From Bacteroidota bacterium (GTDB lineage: Bacteria; Bacteroidota; Bacteroidia; Cytophagales; Cyclobacteriaceae), in the NCBI GenBank assembly GCA_024280115.1, contig JAJRQT010000195.1, forward strand, positions 1 through 64,000: a stretch of DNA of 64,000 bases, written 5' to 3'. How positions within the stretch are numbered: position 1 is the stretch's first letter; each line of letters begins with the position of its first letter. The notes below the pieces were generated by a model that worked only from the letters and a program-made list of their open reading frames with translations, searched no databases and was not told where the DNA came from. Of this stretch, positions 45,488 through 55,054 are shown piece by piece. A program made the position numbers and the translations under genes.

Positions 45488-46942
45488 CTATACGTCAACT
45501 TCTCCAATTAGAGTTGCCGATGTACAATCATTTATTCGAACATTCACGTACTGACCTTTTTTATATGCTGCTTTTGGAAAAACAACTACTTTATTTGCAC
45601 TATTCCTTCCCTGTAAAAAATCATCAGATCGTTTTGAGGTTCCTTCTATGAGAACTTCATAAACTTTGTTGAGATCTTTTTTATTTCTGGCAAGTGAAAT
45701 TTCCTGCTGCTTTTCTATGATTTCACTCAACCTTCTTTTCTTTATCTTTTCAGGAATATCATCTTCAAGCTTTTTTTCTGCAAGAGTTCCTGGTCTTTCA
45801 GAATAAATAAACATATATGAGAAATCGTACTGAACATAGTCCATGAGTGAAATTGTGTCTCTATGCTCCTCCTCAGTCTCGCTACAGAATCCGGCGATCA
45901 TATCAGAAGAAATACCACAGTCTTCGCCAAGTATGCGTCTGATGGCATCAATTCTATTAATATACCATGCCCTGGAGTAAGTACGGTTCATTAATTTTAA
46001 AACCCTTGAATTACCACTTTGGGCTGGCAAATGGATGTAATTACAGATATTCGTGTGACGTTTCATGGTATTTAAAACATCATCTGTAATATCTTTTGGG
46101 TGTGATGTGGAAAATCTCACTCTTAATTTTGGATTAACCAGAGCGACCATTTCAAGAAGTTGGGAGAAATTCACAAAATCCTGCTCATTTATTTTTTCAA
46201 TCTGTGCTTTCCACGGAAGCGTCTCATTTGCAGACCATTTGTAAGAATCGACATTTTGTCCTAACAAAGTGACTTCTCTGAAGCCCTTTGAAAATAGCTC
46301 TTTAGCCTCATTTACAATAGAATAAGGATCTCTGCTTCGTTCCCTGCCTCTTGTGAAAGGAACGACACAAAAAGAGCACATATTGTCACACCCTCTCATG
46401 ATGGAAATAAATGCCGTAACTCCGTTGGAATTTAACCTGACAGGGCTTATGTCTGCATAGGTTTCTTCTCTTGATAAAAATGTGTTGACAGCTCTCTGGC
46501 CTTCATCAACCTGGCTGACTAATTCTGGGAGATTTCGGTAAGCATCCGGCCCAACAACCATATCCACTATTTTCTCCTCCTCCAACAATTTGCTTTTAAG
46601 CCGTTCGGCCATACAGCCCAATACACCTACGGTTATATCAGGGTTATTTTTTTTTAAACCATTAAAATGATTGAGCCGGTTTCTTACAGTTTGTTCAGCT
46701 TTTGCCCTGATCGAACAGGTATTGATCAATATTAAGTCAGCTTCAGATGCCTCTGAAGTCGTTTCATAACCTTCTTTGGCCAAAATAGAGGTGACAATTT
46801 CGCTGTCAGAAAAATTCATCTGACAACCGTAGCTTTCAATATAAAGTTTTCGTTTTCGGTCTGTATTTGAGTCTCTATGTGCCGATACAGATTCGATTCC
46901 TTTTTCTGAAATTACCCCTATATCGCTGATTACCTTTTCCAT
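45488..46942 (-). CDS. miaB: tRNA-2-methylthio-N6-dimethylallyladenosine synthase MiaB
   Basis: Radical-SAM methylthiotransferase acting on A37 of tRNAs with i6A. The UPF0004 domain provides auxiliary-cluster cysteines C40 (SYGCQMN), C76 and C110, and the radical-SAM cysteines are C185-xxx-C189-xx-C192 (GCDNMCSFC), with a TRAM domain at the C-terminus (about 420-484). The 484-aa length is slightly long, due to an N-terminal extension rich in Ser and charged residues. It heads the cluster of the activator, lptE, TPR and secG genes. A TATATTTG element upstream (46983-46990) is a likely promoter. Confidence 0.96.
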   Translation of the reverse strand: MEKVISDIGVISEKGIESVSAHRDSNTDRKRKLYIESYGCQMNFSDSEIVTSILAKEGYETTSEASEADLILINTCSIRAKAEQTVRNRLNHFNGLKKNNPDITVGVLGCMAERLKSKLLEEEKIVDMVVGPDAYRNLPELVSQVDEGQRAVNTFLSREETYADISPVRLNSNGVTAFISIMRGCDNMCSFCVVPFTRGRERSRDPYSIVNEAKELFSKGFREVTLLGQNVDSYKWSANETLPWKAQIEKINEQDFVNFSQLLEMVALVNPKLRVRFSTSHPKDITDDVLNTMKRHTNICNYIHLPAQSGNSRVLKLMNRTYSRAWYINRIDAIRRILGEDCGISSDMIAGFCSETEEEHRDTISLMDYVQYDFSYMFIYSERPGTLAEKKLEDDIPEKIKKRRLSEIIEKQQEISLARNKKDLNKVYEVLIEGTSKRSDDFLQGRNSANKVVVFPKAAYKKGQYVNVRINDCTSATLIGEVDV

Positions 46943-46982
46943 TTCTTTTTTAACATTTTTTTCGTCTCAGAAAAATAGGGAG

Positions 46983-47021
46983 CAAATATAAGCATTAACA
47001 ATGCAATATGACATATTGGCA
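46983..47021 (-). promoter_or_regulatory. miaB promoter with an adjacent 13-mer shared with groS
   Basis: CAAATATA at 46983-46990 reads TATATTTG on the minus strand, a good -7 element. Immediately upstream, where the TTG box would lie, are ATGCAATATGACA (47001-47013), identical to the groS 13-mer, and a TGACATATTGGCA stretch (47009-47021). This suggests a shared regulator rather than a plain promoter. Confidence 0.5.
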
Positions 47022-47062
47022 GAGTTATTTTCTGAAATTGCTTCTATTGAAATAAGGAATTT

Positions 47063-48346
47063 TTAGCCCTTTAGAACTTCTAAAAGTGCATCTGCTTTGA
47101 GCAAGCATTCGTTGTATTCGTATTCCGGATCAGAATCAAAGGTGATGGCGCTTCCGACATGGAAGGAGATCATTTTGGTTTTTGAATCATATATTATGGA
47201 TCTGATCACTACATTAAAATCAAATGCTCCATCGGGAGAAAAATGACCGACAGCACCAGAGTACAATCCCCTGGAAGAATTTTCCAGTTTTTCAATTTCC
47301 TCCATCACCCTTATTTTTGGTGCTCCTGTCATGCTGCCCATGGGGAAAGCATTTTTAATGACATCAGCTAATGCCACTTTTTCATCATGAACAGCAGATA
47401 TTGTTGAGATCATTTGGTGTACTTTTTTGAAAGTATAAATACCAAATAGTTCATCAACTTTTACTGTACCTGTTTTAGCACTTTTTGCAAGGTCGTTCCT
47501 GACCAGATCAACAATCATGAGGTTTTCAGCTTTTTCCTTCTCGCTATTAGCCAAATTTTCTTTCAATTTCTGGTCTTCGGATTTGTCAAAACTCCGTCGT
47601 ATAGTACCTTTTATTGGTTGTGAAACAATTCTATTGCCCTTCTTTTTAAGAAATCTTTCCGGTGAAGCGCAGATCAAATATTTATCGTCAACTCTCATGA
47701 AAGAAGAAAAAGGCATCGGCGAGATTTTGTTGAGGTTTGTGTAACACGATAGAGGATTGAACGATATGGCTTTAGTCGAAAATTCTATGCAATAATTTAA
47801 CTCATAAAATTCACCTTCAACGATCTGCTCCCTTATATAGTTTACATTTTCGATATACTGTCTCCTTGTTGTAGCGCATTTAATAGATTCGATCCGCTGG
47901 ACACTCTGTTCGATGTAACCCTTCGATGTTGAAATTTCCTTGTAGATAGTATCAGGGTTTTCGAAGGAATAAATTATTATATAATCATCCTCTATTTCAA
48001 TAATGATCTCCGGAACATAGAAAGCCAAATGTTGTACTGGAATTGTTGCAGGGTTGTCGCTTTCTAGCGCTTCAATTTCATTTTTTAGTTCATAACCAAA
48101 ATATCCATAGAGCCAATCATTTTTTTGCCTGAGCATTTGCTCAAGTTTTTCGAAAGAATCACGATTACTTTCAATATAATTTCGTCTTCCTACAAATAGA
48201 GTATTTCGAAATGCACCATAAATTGTTGAATGACCATTACCATTCAGCAAGGAAAAGTATGATTTTTCAGATGCCCAGAGCAATAATTGCTGGATTTGAG
48301 ATTTTCGGAACGGAAACTTTTTCTTTTTTCTCTGAGTCATCTTCAT
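47063..48346 (-). CDS. pabB: Aminodeoxychorismate synthase component I
   Basis: A 427-aa chorismate-using enzyme of the PabB/TrpE family. The PIKGT motif (in SQPIKGT) marks the p-aminobenzoate branch, as anthranilate synthases have PIAGT, and GSMTGAPKIRVMEEIE and YSGAVGHFSPDG complete the active site. It makes 4-amino-4-deoxychorismate for folate, with ammonia from a partner subunit not found here. Two Met codons (48346 and 48340) could start it; TACATTTG on the minus strand at 48356-48363 would give a very short leader. Confidence 0.9.
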   Translation of the reverse strand: MKMTQRKKKKFPFRKSQIQQLLLWASEKSYFSLLNGNGHSTIYGAFRNTLFVGRRNYIESNRDSFEKLEQMLRQKNDWLYGYFGYELKNEIEALESDNPATIPVQHLAFYVPEIIIEIEDDYIIIYSFENPDTIYKEISTSKGYIEQSVQRIESIKCATTRRQYIENVNYIREQIVEGEFYELNYCIEFSTKAISFNPLSCYTNLNKISPMPFSSFMRVDDKYLICASPERFLKKKGNRIVSQPIKGTIRRSFDKSEDQKLKENLANSEKEKAENLMIVDLVRNDLAKSAKTGTVKVDELFGIYTFKKVHQMISTISAVHDEKVALADVIKNAFPMGSMTGAPKIRVMEEIEKLENSSRGLYSGAVGHFSPDGAFDFNVVIRSIIYDSKTKMISFHVGSAITFDSDPEYEYNECLLKADALLEVLKG

Positions 48347-48593
48347 TTCAAGTCACAAATGTATTCATTGAAGTTTTTAATTGGATAATTGGCGACTTTT
48401 ATTTTGATGCTGGTTATTCAATATGCGGAAAATAAGATATGAAATAGTTTATTTTGCATCTTCAGGTTTTAAATTTGTCCATATAAAAATCAATGTCATT
48501 TAGTTAAGCTCCTAATATCCCTCTGGAGAGGGTGAAGGGAGAGGTAATACAATAAATTTCTTAGCTAAACGACATTAATATAAAATTTGAAAT

Positions 48594-49121
48594 ATGGCTT
48601 TAATTATACCGGTAAGAGGGATAGAACCACAATTTGGAAAGAATTGTTTTATCGCAGAAAATGCCACAGTAGTTGGCGAAGTGGTCATGGGTGATAATTG
48701 CAGTGTCTGGTTCAATGCGGTCGTGCGGGGTGATGTTCATTCCATCACCATTGGAGATAATTCGAATATTCAGGATGGAGCAGTTATTCATTGTACCTAT
48801 AAAAAGGCCAAAGTAGTTATCGGCAATAATGTATCGATTGCTCATAATGCAGTGGTTCATGGCTGCACCATAGAAGACAATGTACTGATTGGAATGAATG
48901 CGGTTGTAATGGATGATGCGATTGTTCAAAGCGGGGCGATCATAGCTGCGGGGGCTGTGGTACTGGCCAACACAATTGTAGAATCAGGATATATTTATGC
49001 CGGAACACCAGCGAAAAAAGTAAAGAAGGTAGGAGAAGAGCTTCAGGGGGTTTTCGAAAGGACTGCGAATAATTACATTAAATATGCCCGCTGGTTCACT
49101 GAAGGGAATATGGAATACTAA
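48594..49121 (+). CDS. Gamma-carbonic-anhydrase-like hexapeptide protein
   Basis: A 175-aa left-handed beta-helix protein with many hexapeptide repeats. Three His residues are placed as in gamma-class carbonic anhydrases and related YrdA-type proteins: H66 (VIHC), H84 (IAHN) and H89 (VVHG), which would bind a metal at the trimer interface. No signal peptide, so it is cytoplasmic. Whether it has carbonic anhydrase activity cannot be told, since many family members lack key residues. It is divergent from pabB. Confidence 0.9.
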   Translation: MALIIPVRGIEPQFGKNCFIAENATVVGEVVMGDNCSVWFNAVVRGDVHSITIGDNSNIQDGAVIHCTYKKAKVVIGNNVSIAHNAVVHGCTIEDNVLIGMNAVVMDDAIVQSGAIIAAGAVVLANTIVESGYIYAGTPAKKVKKVGEELQGVFERTANNYIKYARWFTEGNMEY

Positions 49122-49398
49122 ACTAGCTCATTCAACTTGTAACATAGTAAGATTGATGAGAGATTGCGTGCCCGCCGAAGCTTTACCGCGTTCGCTAAAA
49201 GCTTTAGCGGTTGCGAAGCATAAGTGGGATAAAATATTGAAGGGAGATTGATTAGAGATTGATAAAGATTGATATAAAAAACTCTTTATTCTTCAGCATA
49301 TCGCCGCAGGAAGTTGCGCAACCTGAAACCGGCAACCCGTAACTATTCTAATAAATACTGAAACAATGTATTGTCCTTTTTTTCGAGATCGGTAAAAG
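49122..49398. other. Intergenic region with a CGCTAAA hairpin
   Basis: No gene. The hairpin CGCTAAA-AGC-TTTAGCG at 49193-49209 sits in a GC-rich island (about 49165-49225) inside AT-rich DNA, so it resembles the other dispersed palindromes here. No U-tract follows. Confidence 0.5.
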
Positions 49399-50382
49399 TC
49401 ACAACCTAACCTTCTCAACTTTTTTAAGTATATCCTCAATTATTGGCTTCCCGTGAAGCCTTCCGTTTTCTATGAAAACCTTTGCAGTTTCTTCTCCGCC
49501 AATGATTGATCCGGCCAGGTAGATCCCCTCAACATTAGATTCAAAAGTATCGGCATTTAGTTTTGGGATTAAATAATCACCTTCAAGCGTAACGCCAATT
49601 TTCTTCAAAAAATGAGCATCCGGCCTGTATCCTGTCATTAAAAACACAAAATCTGTATCTATCCGTTTTGTACTGCCATCTTTTACATTTTCAATTATTA
49701 CGGATTTTTCATAGATCTCAGTAACCTTATGATTAAAATATGCTTTTACCTCATCCTTCTTTATTCTGTTTTCGAGATCCGGAACTATCCAGTACTTGGC
49801 TCTTTTGTCAAGCTGTTCGAATAGGTGTACAACCGTAACATCAACATAATTTCGATATAGATCGAGGGCCGTTTCGATGGCAGAATTTGCGCCTCCCACA
49901 ACCACAGCTTTCATTTTCGAATATCGAAATGCTTCATCATAATAATGGCTGACATGTGGCATGGTTTCTCCGGGGATTTGGAGGTATTTCGGAACGTCAT
50001 AATATCCGGAAGCTATGATTACTTTTTTTGCAGAAAATTGTTCATTAGCCGTATGAAGAGTGAATGATCCACTTTTTTTTTCAACGCTATCAACCCTGGT
50101 GAAGAGCTTCAGGTTCAAATCAAAATGATTGACAACTTTCCTGTAATACTTCAGGGCCTCAGATCTCGTTGGTCTTGTGCCCATGGAAACGAATGGAACG
50201 TTGCCAATTTCTATGTTTTCAGAGGTAGAAAAGAAGAGCATATTTACAGGATATCTTCTTACCGATTCTGTGATATTGCCTTTATCGATAATCACATAAT
50301 TGAGGTTTTTGGCTTGTGCTTCAATACCGCATGCTAGTCCACACGGTCCGGCGCCGACTATTATAACATCGTATAATTTCAT
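49399..50382 (-). CDS. ypdA: YpdA-like FAD-dependent disulfide/thiol reductase
   Basis: A 327-aa pyridine nucleotide-disulfide reductase-like flavoprotein of the YpdA family. The FAD motif GAGPCGLA (9-16) and the NADPH motif VVGGANSAIE (about 161-170) are intact. There is no redox-active CxxC, as is usual for YpdA, which reduces bacillithiol disulfide in Firmicutes and is assumed to work with a low-molecular-weight thiol in Bacteroidota. Cytoplasmic. A good promoter lies upstream on the minus strand. Confidence 0.87.
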   Translation of the reverse strand: MKLYDVIIVGAGPCGLACGIEAQAKNLNYVIIDKGNITESVRRYPVNMLFFSTSENIEIGNVPFVSMGTRPTRSEALKYYRKVVNHFDLNLKLFTRVDSVEKKSGSFTLHTANEQFSAKKVIIASGYYDVPKYLQIPGETMPHVSHYYDEAFRYSKMKAVVVGGANSAIETALDLYRNYVDVTVVHLFEQLDKRAKYWIVPDLENRIKKDEVKAYFNHKVTEIYEKSVIIENVKDGSTKRIDTDFVFLMTGYRPDAHFLKKIGVTLEGDYLIPKLNADTFESNVEGIYLAGSIIGGEETAKVFIENGRLHGKPIIEDILKKVEKVRL

Positions 50383-50416
50383 GACAGCTAAAGTATTAAA
50401 TCTTTATGAACAAAAT

Positions 50417-50446
50417 CAAAAATAGTTCATACACTTAGCGATCCAA
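50417..50446 (-). promoter_or_regulatory. Promoter of the ypdA gene
   Basis: On the minus strand TTG (50446-50444), 19 nt, then TATTTTTG (50424-50417). Both boxes fit the Bacteroidota consensus, giving a leader of about 28 nt. This is one of the two best promoter matches in the window. Confidence 0.6.
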
Positions 50447-50492
50447 GCCCAACTTTTAACAACATGTGAAAAAGTCTAATTTATTTTTTTAC

Positions 50493-51143
50493 TTAAAAAT
50501 AAAGTCCGACAGTAAACACCCACCTTCCCGGAGTACTATCTAATTTATAATCCTGTCCATCTATATTAAACTGGTCGCCGATTGCTGAAAAATTGCCTTC
50601 ATAGCGAACATCAAACAGGAATTTATTTATATCTAATCCGACATCTGCCACCCAGCCATAGGTAGCACTTTTAAATTTTTCTTCATAATTATCAAATTCA
50701 AGAAGCTCTGAAGTGCTGCTGAGGAAAATGTGTGCCTCAGGACCAACCATCAGTCGAAGAGGACCAAATTTTACTCCTAATAGCAATGGAATGTCAATGT
50801 ATTGCGATTTTTCGCTTTTGATCTCATTCACAACATTTTGTACACCGGCCGGGTCCAGTGAGGTTACATTATAACTGATCCTCGTTTCACTGAACAGGAC
50901 TTCTGGTTGTATTAATATTTTCCAGACTTTGGCTTGCAGAAATACTCCAGCGGCAATACCGGCATTGGTCTCCTCAATGGCCATATTCACTATTTGGGAT
51001 GACAGTTGACTTACAGGGCTAATTTTACTGTTTTTATCTACTTGAAGTGTGTTAACACCTCCTCGCAATCCGAATCGAAGTTGACCGTAGGAAATTGTAG
51101 TACTGAAGTAAAAGAGGAAAATTATAATAAGTAATTGTTTCAT
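50493..51143 (-). CDS. PorT-like outer-membrane beta-barrel
   Basis: A 216-aa protein with a signal peptide ending near TISYG and a beta-barrel pattern: repeated alternating strands, an RFGLRGGVN opening, VFLQAKVWKILIQPEVLFSE in the middle, and a terminal aromatic (FTVGLYF). This is the outer membrane beta-barrel family (PF13568-like), common in Bacteroidota and of uncertain function. It is minus-strand, separated from ypdA by 110 nt. Probably an outer membrane structural or sensing protein. Confidence 0.83.
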   Translation of the reverse strand: MKQLLIIIFLFYFSTTISYGQLRFGLRGGVNTLQVDKNSKISPVSQLSSQIVNMAIEETNAGIAAGVFLQAKVWKILIQPEVLFSETRISYNVTSLDPAGVQNVVNEIKSEKSQYIDIPLLLGVKFGPLRLMVGPEAHIFLSSTSELLEFDNYEEKFKSATYGWVADVGLDINKFLFDVRYEGNFSAIGDQFNIDGQDYKLDSTPGRWVFTVGLYF

Positions 51144-51311
51144 GGTATGGTGTAGTTATAGTAAGAAAATAATATGGTTGGTTAAAATTTAAAGAATTTT
51201 GTCCATCTCTCAAAGCCTGACCTAAGAAATTTTAGTAAATTCTACATTAGGATGTTACGGTTCACATCATACGGCAAAGATATTCGTCACTCGGTTCAAC
51301 CAAGCAACTGA

Positions 51312-51596
51312 TTTCAACGACTTATCGACAATGTTATCATTCGCTCGCATAGAATTGAATCAACATTTGGGAGATATAAAAACGAAATTAGCAATAATCC
51401 AATGAGCGGAATAACAGACTTAGCCCTTATAATCCCAACTCTGACAATTAATTTATCTAGGGCAGAAATAAAAAAGGCAATTGATTATAGCACAGCTAAA
51501 CAGTTAAAACAATGGAATAAGGAAAATTTGTGTGAGTCATTATCTATTAAGAGGAATTTAGTATTTCCAAAAAAGAAGAACAAATATATTTTTTAA
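51312..51596 (+). pseudogene. Remnant of a transposase C-terminus
   Basis: The open frame from 51312 to the stop at 51596 reads FQRLIDN and then SHRIESTFGRYKNEISNNP, followed by MSGITDLALI. The R-x-E-x-x-F-G-R-Y-K-N and M-x-G-I-T-D-L pattern resembles the C-terminus of DDE transposases common in Bacteroidota. The ATG at 51402 that an automatic caller would use is only an internal Met. A TGA precedes the block and upstream sequence is in another frame, so this is an old relic, not an active element. No terminal inverted repeats were found. Confidence 0.55.
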
Positions 51597-51819
51597 TTAT
51601 TAGCGATTTAGTTCACCCCAGGTGTAGGCCTTGTTTCGCCGTAGCGGCTACGCGAAGGCATGGGTGAGTTTTTAACGTAAAAATTGAATCTGAAAATCAT
51701 AAACTATGTCCGACATGTTAATATGAAAACGCTGAATATTCTTCTTGGGCGGCTCAGAGTAAATTTCATAGACCAGCTATACTACTACATTGTCAGACAG
51801 GAAGTCAAAGAGTAAAAAG

Positions 51820-51968
51820 AAATTATTTCAGATTTGAAGGAACCAACAAAGGTGTAGTATTTAAATTAATTGCTTTCAGATTGCAAATCTGAAAGAGCTG
51901 TTCCGAGAGGGCTGGGTGCAAATCCGAAAGAACAGTTAAAATGATGTACTGGAAAAAGAATTAAAGAT
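51820..51968 (+). repeat. Dispersed repeat module R1, upstream copy
   Basis: About 150 nt that recurs at 55244-55393 in the same orientation. A 39-nt stretch (51864-51902 and 55289-55327) is identical, and inside it TTTCAGATT-GCA-AATCTGAAA forms a near-perfect palindrome. The rest is clearly similar but diverged. Confidence 0.8.
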
Positions 51969-52240
51969 TCTGAAGTTTCGCACATACAAGTAATGTTCTT
52001 ATTACCAATAATTTATCGCTTAATAAAAATTTTTATATGCCTAACAATCAATACTTTATCATTTCCACTTTATAGTATTTTTTCCTCTGTGAAACTTTGT
52101 GCTTCTTCGCGCAACTCTGTGTAGCAGCTATTTCACAAAGTTACTCAAAGAAGACGCAGAGAGACTCAAAGAAAATATATTATATAAGACATTGTTTTTC
52201 AATCAATTAAAGATGTTTATTTTAGTGCGAAACTTCAGAA

Positions 52241-52371
52241 GATTTCGATCACATTGCAAATGACGGCCGAATGGGGGTTGTAAAGGAGTTTTTCTCCCTC
52301 TGGAGGGAGATATAAATGGAGAATTATTGTCCCAATTCAGAGTCATTCTATGAAGATTCTGAGTTTCTATA
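52241..52371 (+). repeat. Dispersed repeat modules R3 and R2, upstream copy
   Basis: R3 (52241-52270) matches 55392-55421 at 28 of 30 positions. R2 (52276-52312) is identical over 37 nt to 55082-55118 and contains the palindrome CTCCCTC-TG-GAGGGAG. The tail with GTCATTCTATGAAGA is also shared with 55155-55184. Confidence 0.8.
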
Positions 52372-52645
52372 ACGCTAATGCAAAATTGTTTCATATTTCA
52401 AAATACTTGTTGGTGATGACATGTTTACCTTGCCTGCCTTGCCAGAAGCAAACAAGTCAACCTACCGCAACACCGATCAGTGTGTATTTTCTGATATTGC
52501 TTCCGGGCATAATATGACCGCTCAATTAAAATTATACAATGTTCATCAAAAAGGATGTGGCAAAATCACAATAATTCGGTATAATTGAATTGTATTTGTG
52601 ATGATAGGTTTACAGCTGTTTTTTCAACTATAATTTTTTAATATT

Positions 52646-53248
52646 ATGCTACTTGATATTTCTTCGTGGTGGACAATCCTGACATTCCCTGAAAAAGTAT
52701 ATTGGATCATTGCAATTCCATCAACTGTATTGTTACTCGTTCAAGTTGTCTTGTCACTAATGGGTGGAGATGCTGATGAAATGGATACGGATATTGACCT
52801 GGATTTGGAAAATGGTAATGGAATAGAAGGTGGTGCAGGATGGCAGTTTTTCAGCTATAAAAATGTACTTGGTTTTTTTACACTATTTGGCTGGACCGGC
52901 CTTGGGTTTTTACAAATGGGGCTGGGGTTGCTGATTGCTGTATTTTTTTCATTTATAGCAGGGCTTATCATGATGGTCATTATGGCTGCTTTATTTTATT
53001 ACATCAGTAAATTGTATCAAAGTGGTACTATGATCATTGAAAATGCTGTTGGACGAACCGGCGAAGTTTACCTGAGAATTCCGCCAAACAGGGAAGGGCA
53101 TGGTAAGGTTCAGGTAGAGATTCAGGGAAATCTTCGAGAAATGGATGCTATCACGGATGATGTTAAAGAATTGCCTACAGGCAGTTTAGCCCAGGTACTC
53201 GAAATTGTCAATCACCAGATATTATTAGTTACCCAAGTATTATATTAA
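52646..53248 (+). CDS. NfeD/YuaF-type membrane protein
   Basis: A 200-aa protein with three likely membrane helices (about 17-40, 72-90 and 92-118) separated by an acidic, Asp/Glu-rich loop, then a small OB-fold-like beta domain from about 130 (VGRTGEVYLRIPP, VLEIVN). This is the typical partner of flotillins, YuaF or NfeD. It precedes the flotillin gene by 10 nt, so they form one operon. Inner membrane, with the OB domain probably in the cytoplasm. Likely role: organisation of membrane domains. Confidence 0.86.
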   Translation: MLLDISSWWTILTFPEKVYWIIAIPSTVLLLVQVVLSLMGGDADEMDTDIDLDLENGNGIEGGAGWQFFSYKNVLGFFTLFGWTGLGFLQMGLGLLIAVFFSFIAGLIMMVIMAALFYYISKLYQSGTMIIENAVGRTGEVYLRIPPNREGHGKVQVEIQGNLREMDAITDDVKELPTGSLAQVLEIVNHQILLVTQVLY

Positions 53249-53258
53249 TTTTTTAGAT

Positions 53259-54857
53259 ATGAGTTATATTTTAATAGGAGTCGTTGCAGGAATATTATTC
53301 CTGGTCATCATTATTTCATCACTTTTTAAACGGTATAAAAGGTGCCCTTCTGACAAAATTCTGGTCGTGTATGGAAAAGTAGGGAGCAGCTCTGAGGGAG
53401 TTCGAACGGCAAAATGTATTCATGGAGGAGCCTCATTTATATGGCCGATTATCCAGGACTTTCAATTTATGGATTTGACGCCAATTTCAATTGAGGTTAA
53501 CCTGACCAATGCATTGAGCAGGCAGAATATACGAGTGGATGTCCCTTCAAGATTCACCGTGGGGATATCAACAGAACTCGGTATTATGAATAATGCAGCT
53601 GAGCGTCTTTTAGGATTGAGCCAACAAGAGATTTATGATCTGGCAAAGGATATAATATTTGGTCAGTTGAGGCTCGTTGTTGCAACCATGGATATTGAGG
53701 AGATCAACAGCAATAGAGATAAGTTTTTAGCCAATGTGGCAAGCAATGTTGAAGCGGAATTAAAAAAGATCGGGCTTAAACTTATCAATGTAAACGTAAC
53801 AGATATCAAAGATGAATCCGGCTATATTGAGGCACTCGGAAAAGAAGCGGCATCCAAAGCTGTGAATGATGCCCGGAAGAGCGTTGCAGAAATGAATCGC
53901 GATGGCTCCATTGGAGAAGCGGAAGCTGTTCAGGATGAGCGTACACAGGTAGCTGCTCTCACAGCACAGGCAAAAATTGGAGAAGCGGAAGCGCACCAAA
54001 ATGAAAGAATAAAAATAGCCGCTGCAGATTCCCTGGCAATGATCGGTGAATCAACTTCTACCGCAAATGCAAATGTTGGAGAGGCCGAGGCAAAGAAATC
54101 TGAGCGTATTTCGGTATCTGAAGCTAATGCCCGAGCAGTTGAGGGAGAAAATATGGCAAAAATTGATATTGCTAATTCTGAGGCTGAGCGTAGAGAGAAA
54201 GAAGCTGAAGCTCATAGAAAAGCTATTGCAGCTGAAAAGGTCAGCCAGGCGAAAGCCCTGGAAGAAGCCTATGAATCTGAACGAAAAGCTGAAATTGCCA
54301 GAGCTGAAAGAGATAAGGCATCTCAAATTGCTGATATTGTAATCCCATCACAAATTGACAAAGAAAAAGTTGAGATTGATGCGGAAGCGGAAGCTGAAAG
54401 AATAAGAAGACATGCAAAAGGTGAGGCGGATGCGATTTATTATAAAATGCAAGCTGAGGCCAAGGGCATCTCAGAAATACTGAGTAAACAGGCAGAAGGT
54501 TTTCAAAAAATTGTTTCAGCGGCAGGTTCCAATTCCAGAGATGCAGTTTTACTGATGATTGCAGATAAATTACCTGAGATTGTAAAGACCCAGGTTGAAG
54601 CTATAAAGAACATTAAGATTGACAAAGTTACAGTTTGGGATAGTGGTTCAGGTAAAGGTGAAGGAGCAAATTCTACAGCTAATTTCTTATCCGGATTAGC
54701 CAAATCATTACCACCTGTTGAAGACTTATTGAAAAATGCAGGGATGGAGTTGCCTTCATTGCTTCAGGGAACCAAAAAGGGAAAAACCGAATCTCCCGAA
54801 AAGGAACTTGATAGTTCTGATTCTTCAAAAGAAATTAAAGAGGATAAAGAGAAATAG
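53259..54857 (+). CDS. Flotillin (SPFH) family protein
   Basis: A 532-aa flotillin of the YqiK/FloT type. An N-terminal membrane anchor (about 4-22) is followed by an SPFH domain (about 30-200), then a long Ala/Glu-rich coiled-coil with repeated EAEA and GEAEA units (about 200-410), which drives oligomerisation, and a C-terminal polar tail ending in charged residues. Such proteins scaffold membrane microdomains. It is preceded by its NfeD partner. The operon ends with the hairpin at 54877-54899 and is flanked on both sides by shared repeats. Confidence 0.92.
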   Translation: MSYILIGVVAGILFLVIIISSLFKRYKRCPSDKILVVYGKVGSSSEGVRTAKCIHGGASFIWPIIQDFQFMDLTPISIEVNLTNALSRQNIRVDVPSRFTVGISTELGIMNNAAERLLGLSQQEIYDLAKDIIFGQLRLVVATMDIEEINSNRDKFLANVASNVEAELKKIGLKLINVNVTDIKDESGYIEALGKEAASKAVNDARKSVAEMNRDGSIGEAEAVQDERTQVAALTAQAKIGEAEAHQNERIKIAAADSLAMIGESTSTANANVGEAEAKKSERISVSEANARAVEGENMAKIDIANSEAERREKEAEAHRKAIAAEKVSQAKALEEAYESERKAEIARAERDKASQIADIVIPSQIDKEKVEIDAEAEAERIRRHAKGEADAIYYKMQAEAKGISEILSKQAEGFQKIVSAAGSNSRDAVLLMIADKLPEIVKTQVEAIKNIKIDKVTVWDSGSGKGEGANSTANFLSGLAKSLPPVEDLLKNAGMELPSLLQGTKKGKTESPEKELDSSDSSKEIKEDKEK

Positions 54858-54876
54858 TCCATCCTAGGACTTAGCT

Positions 54877-54899
54877 CGGGCGCAATACAATTGCGCCCG
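54877..54899 (+). terminator. Strong hairpin after the flotillin gene
   Basis: CGGGCGCAAT-ACA-ATTGCGCCCG, ten perfect pairs. It lies 20 nt past the flotillin stop. The following bases are not a clean T-run, so termination may be weak or factor-assisted. Confidence 0.6.
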
Positions 54900-55054
54900 T
54901 GAAGTTTTCGGACACTTGCAATGTCAAACCCTTCTAACTCAGTTATTATTTGAATATTTTGGGTTTTCAGGAGTGGTGGTTTTTCCTTGGGCTGTGACAC
55001 ATAGACCAAAGGAAGGTTGTACGGGAACAAGACCAGAGTAATTAGGAAAAAGTA

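Larger units (their letters stand above)
51597..52645. other. Repeat-rich intergenic region before the NfeD-flotillin operon
   Basis: About 1 kb without a gene. It contains a GC-rich hairpin near 51628-51660 (GCCTT...AAGGC arms), a module copied at 55244 (51820-51968), and a second module set copied at 55082 and 55392 (52241-52371). No promoter for the next gene could be pinned down. Confidence 0.6.

Noticed and set aside
49141..49260. tRNA-like fold in the GC-rich island
   Set aside because: The hairpin has no anticodon arm, acceptor stem or TPsiC sequence.
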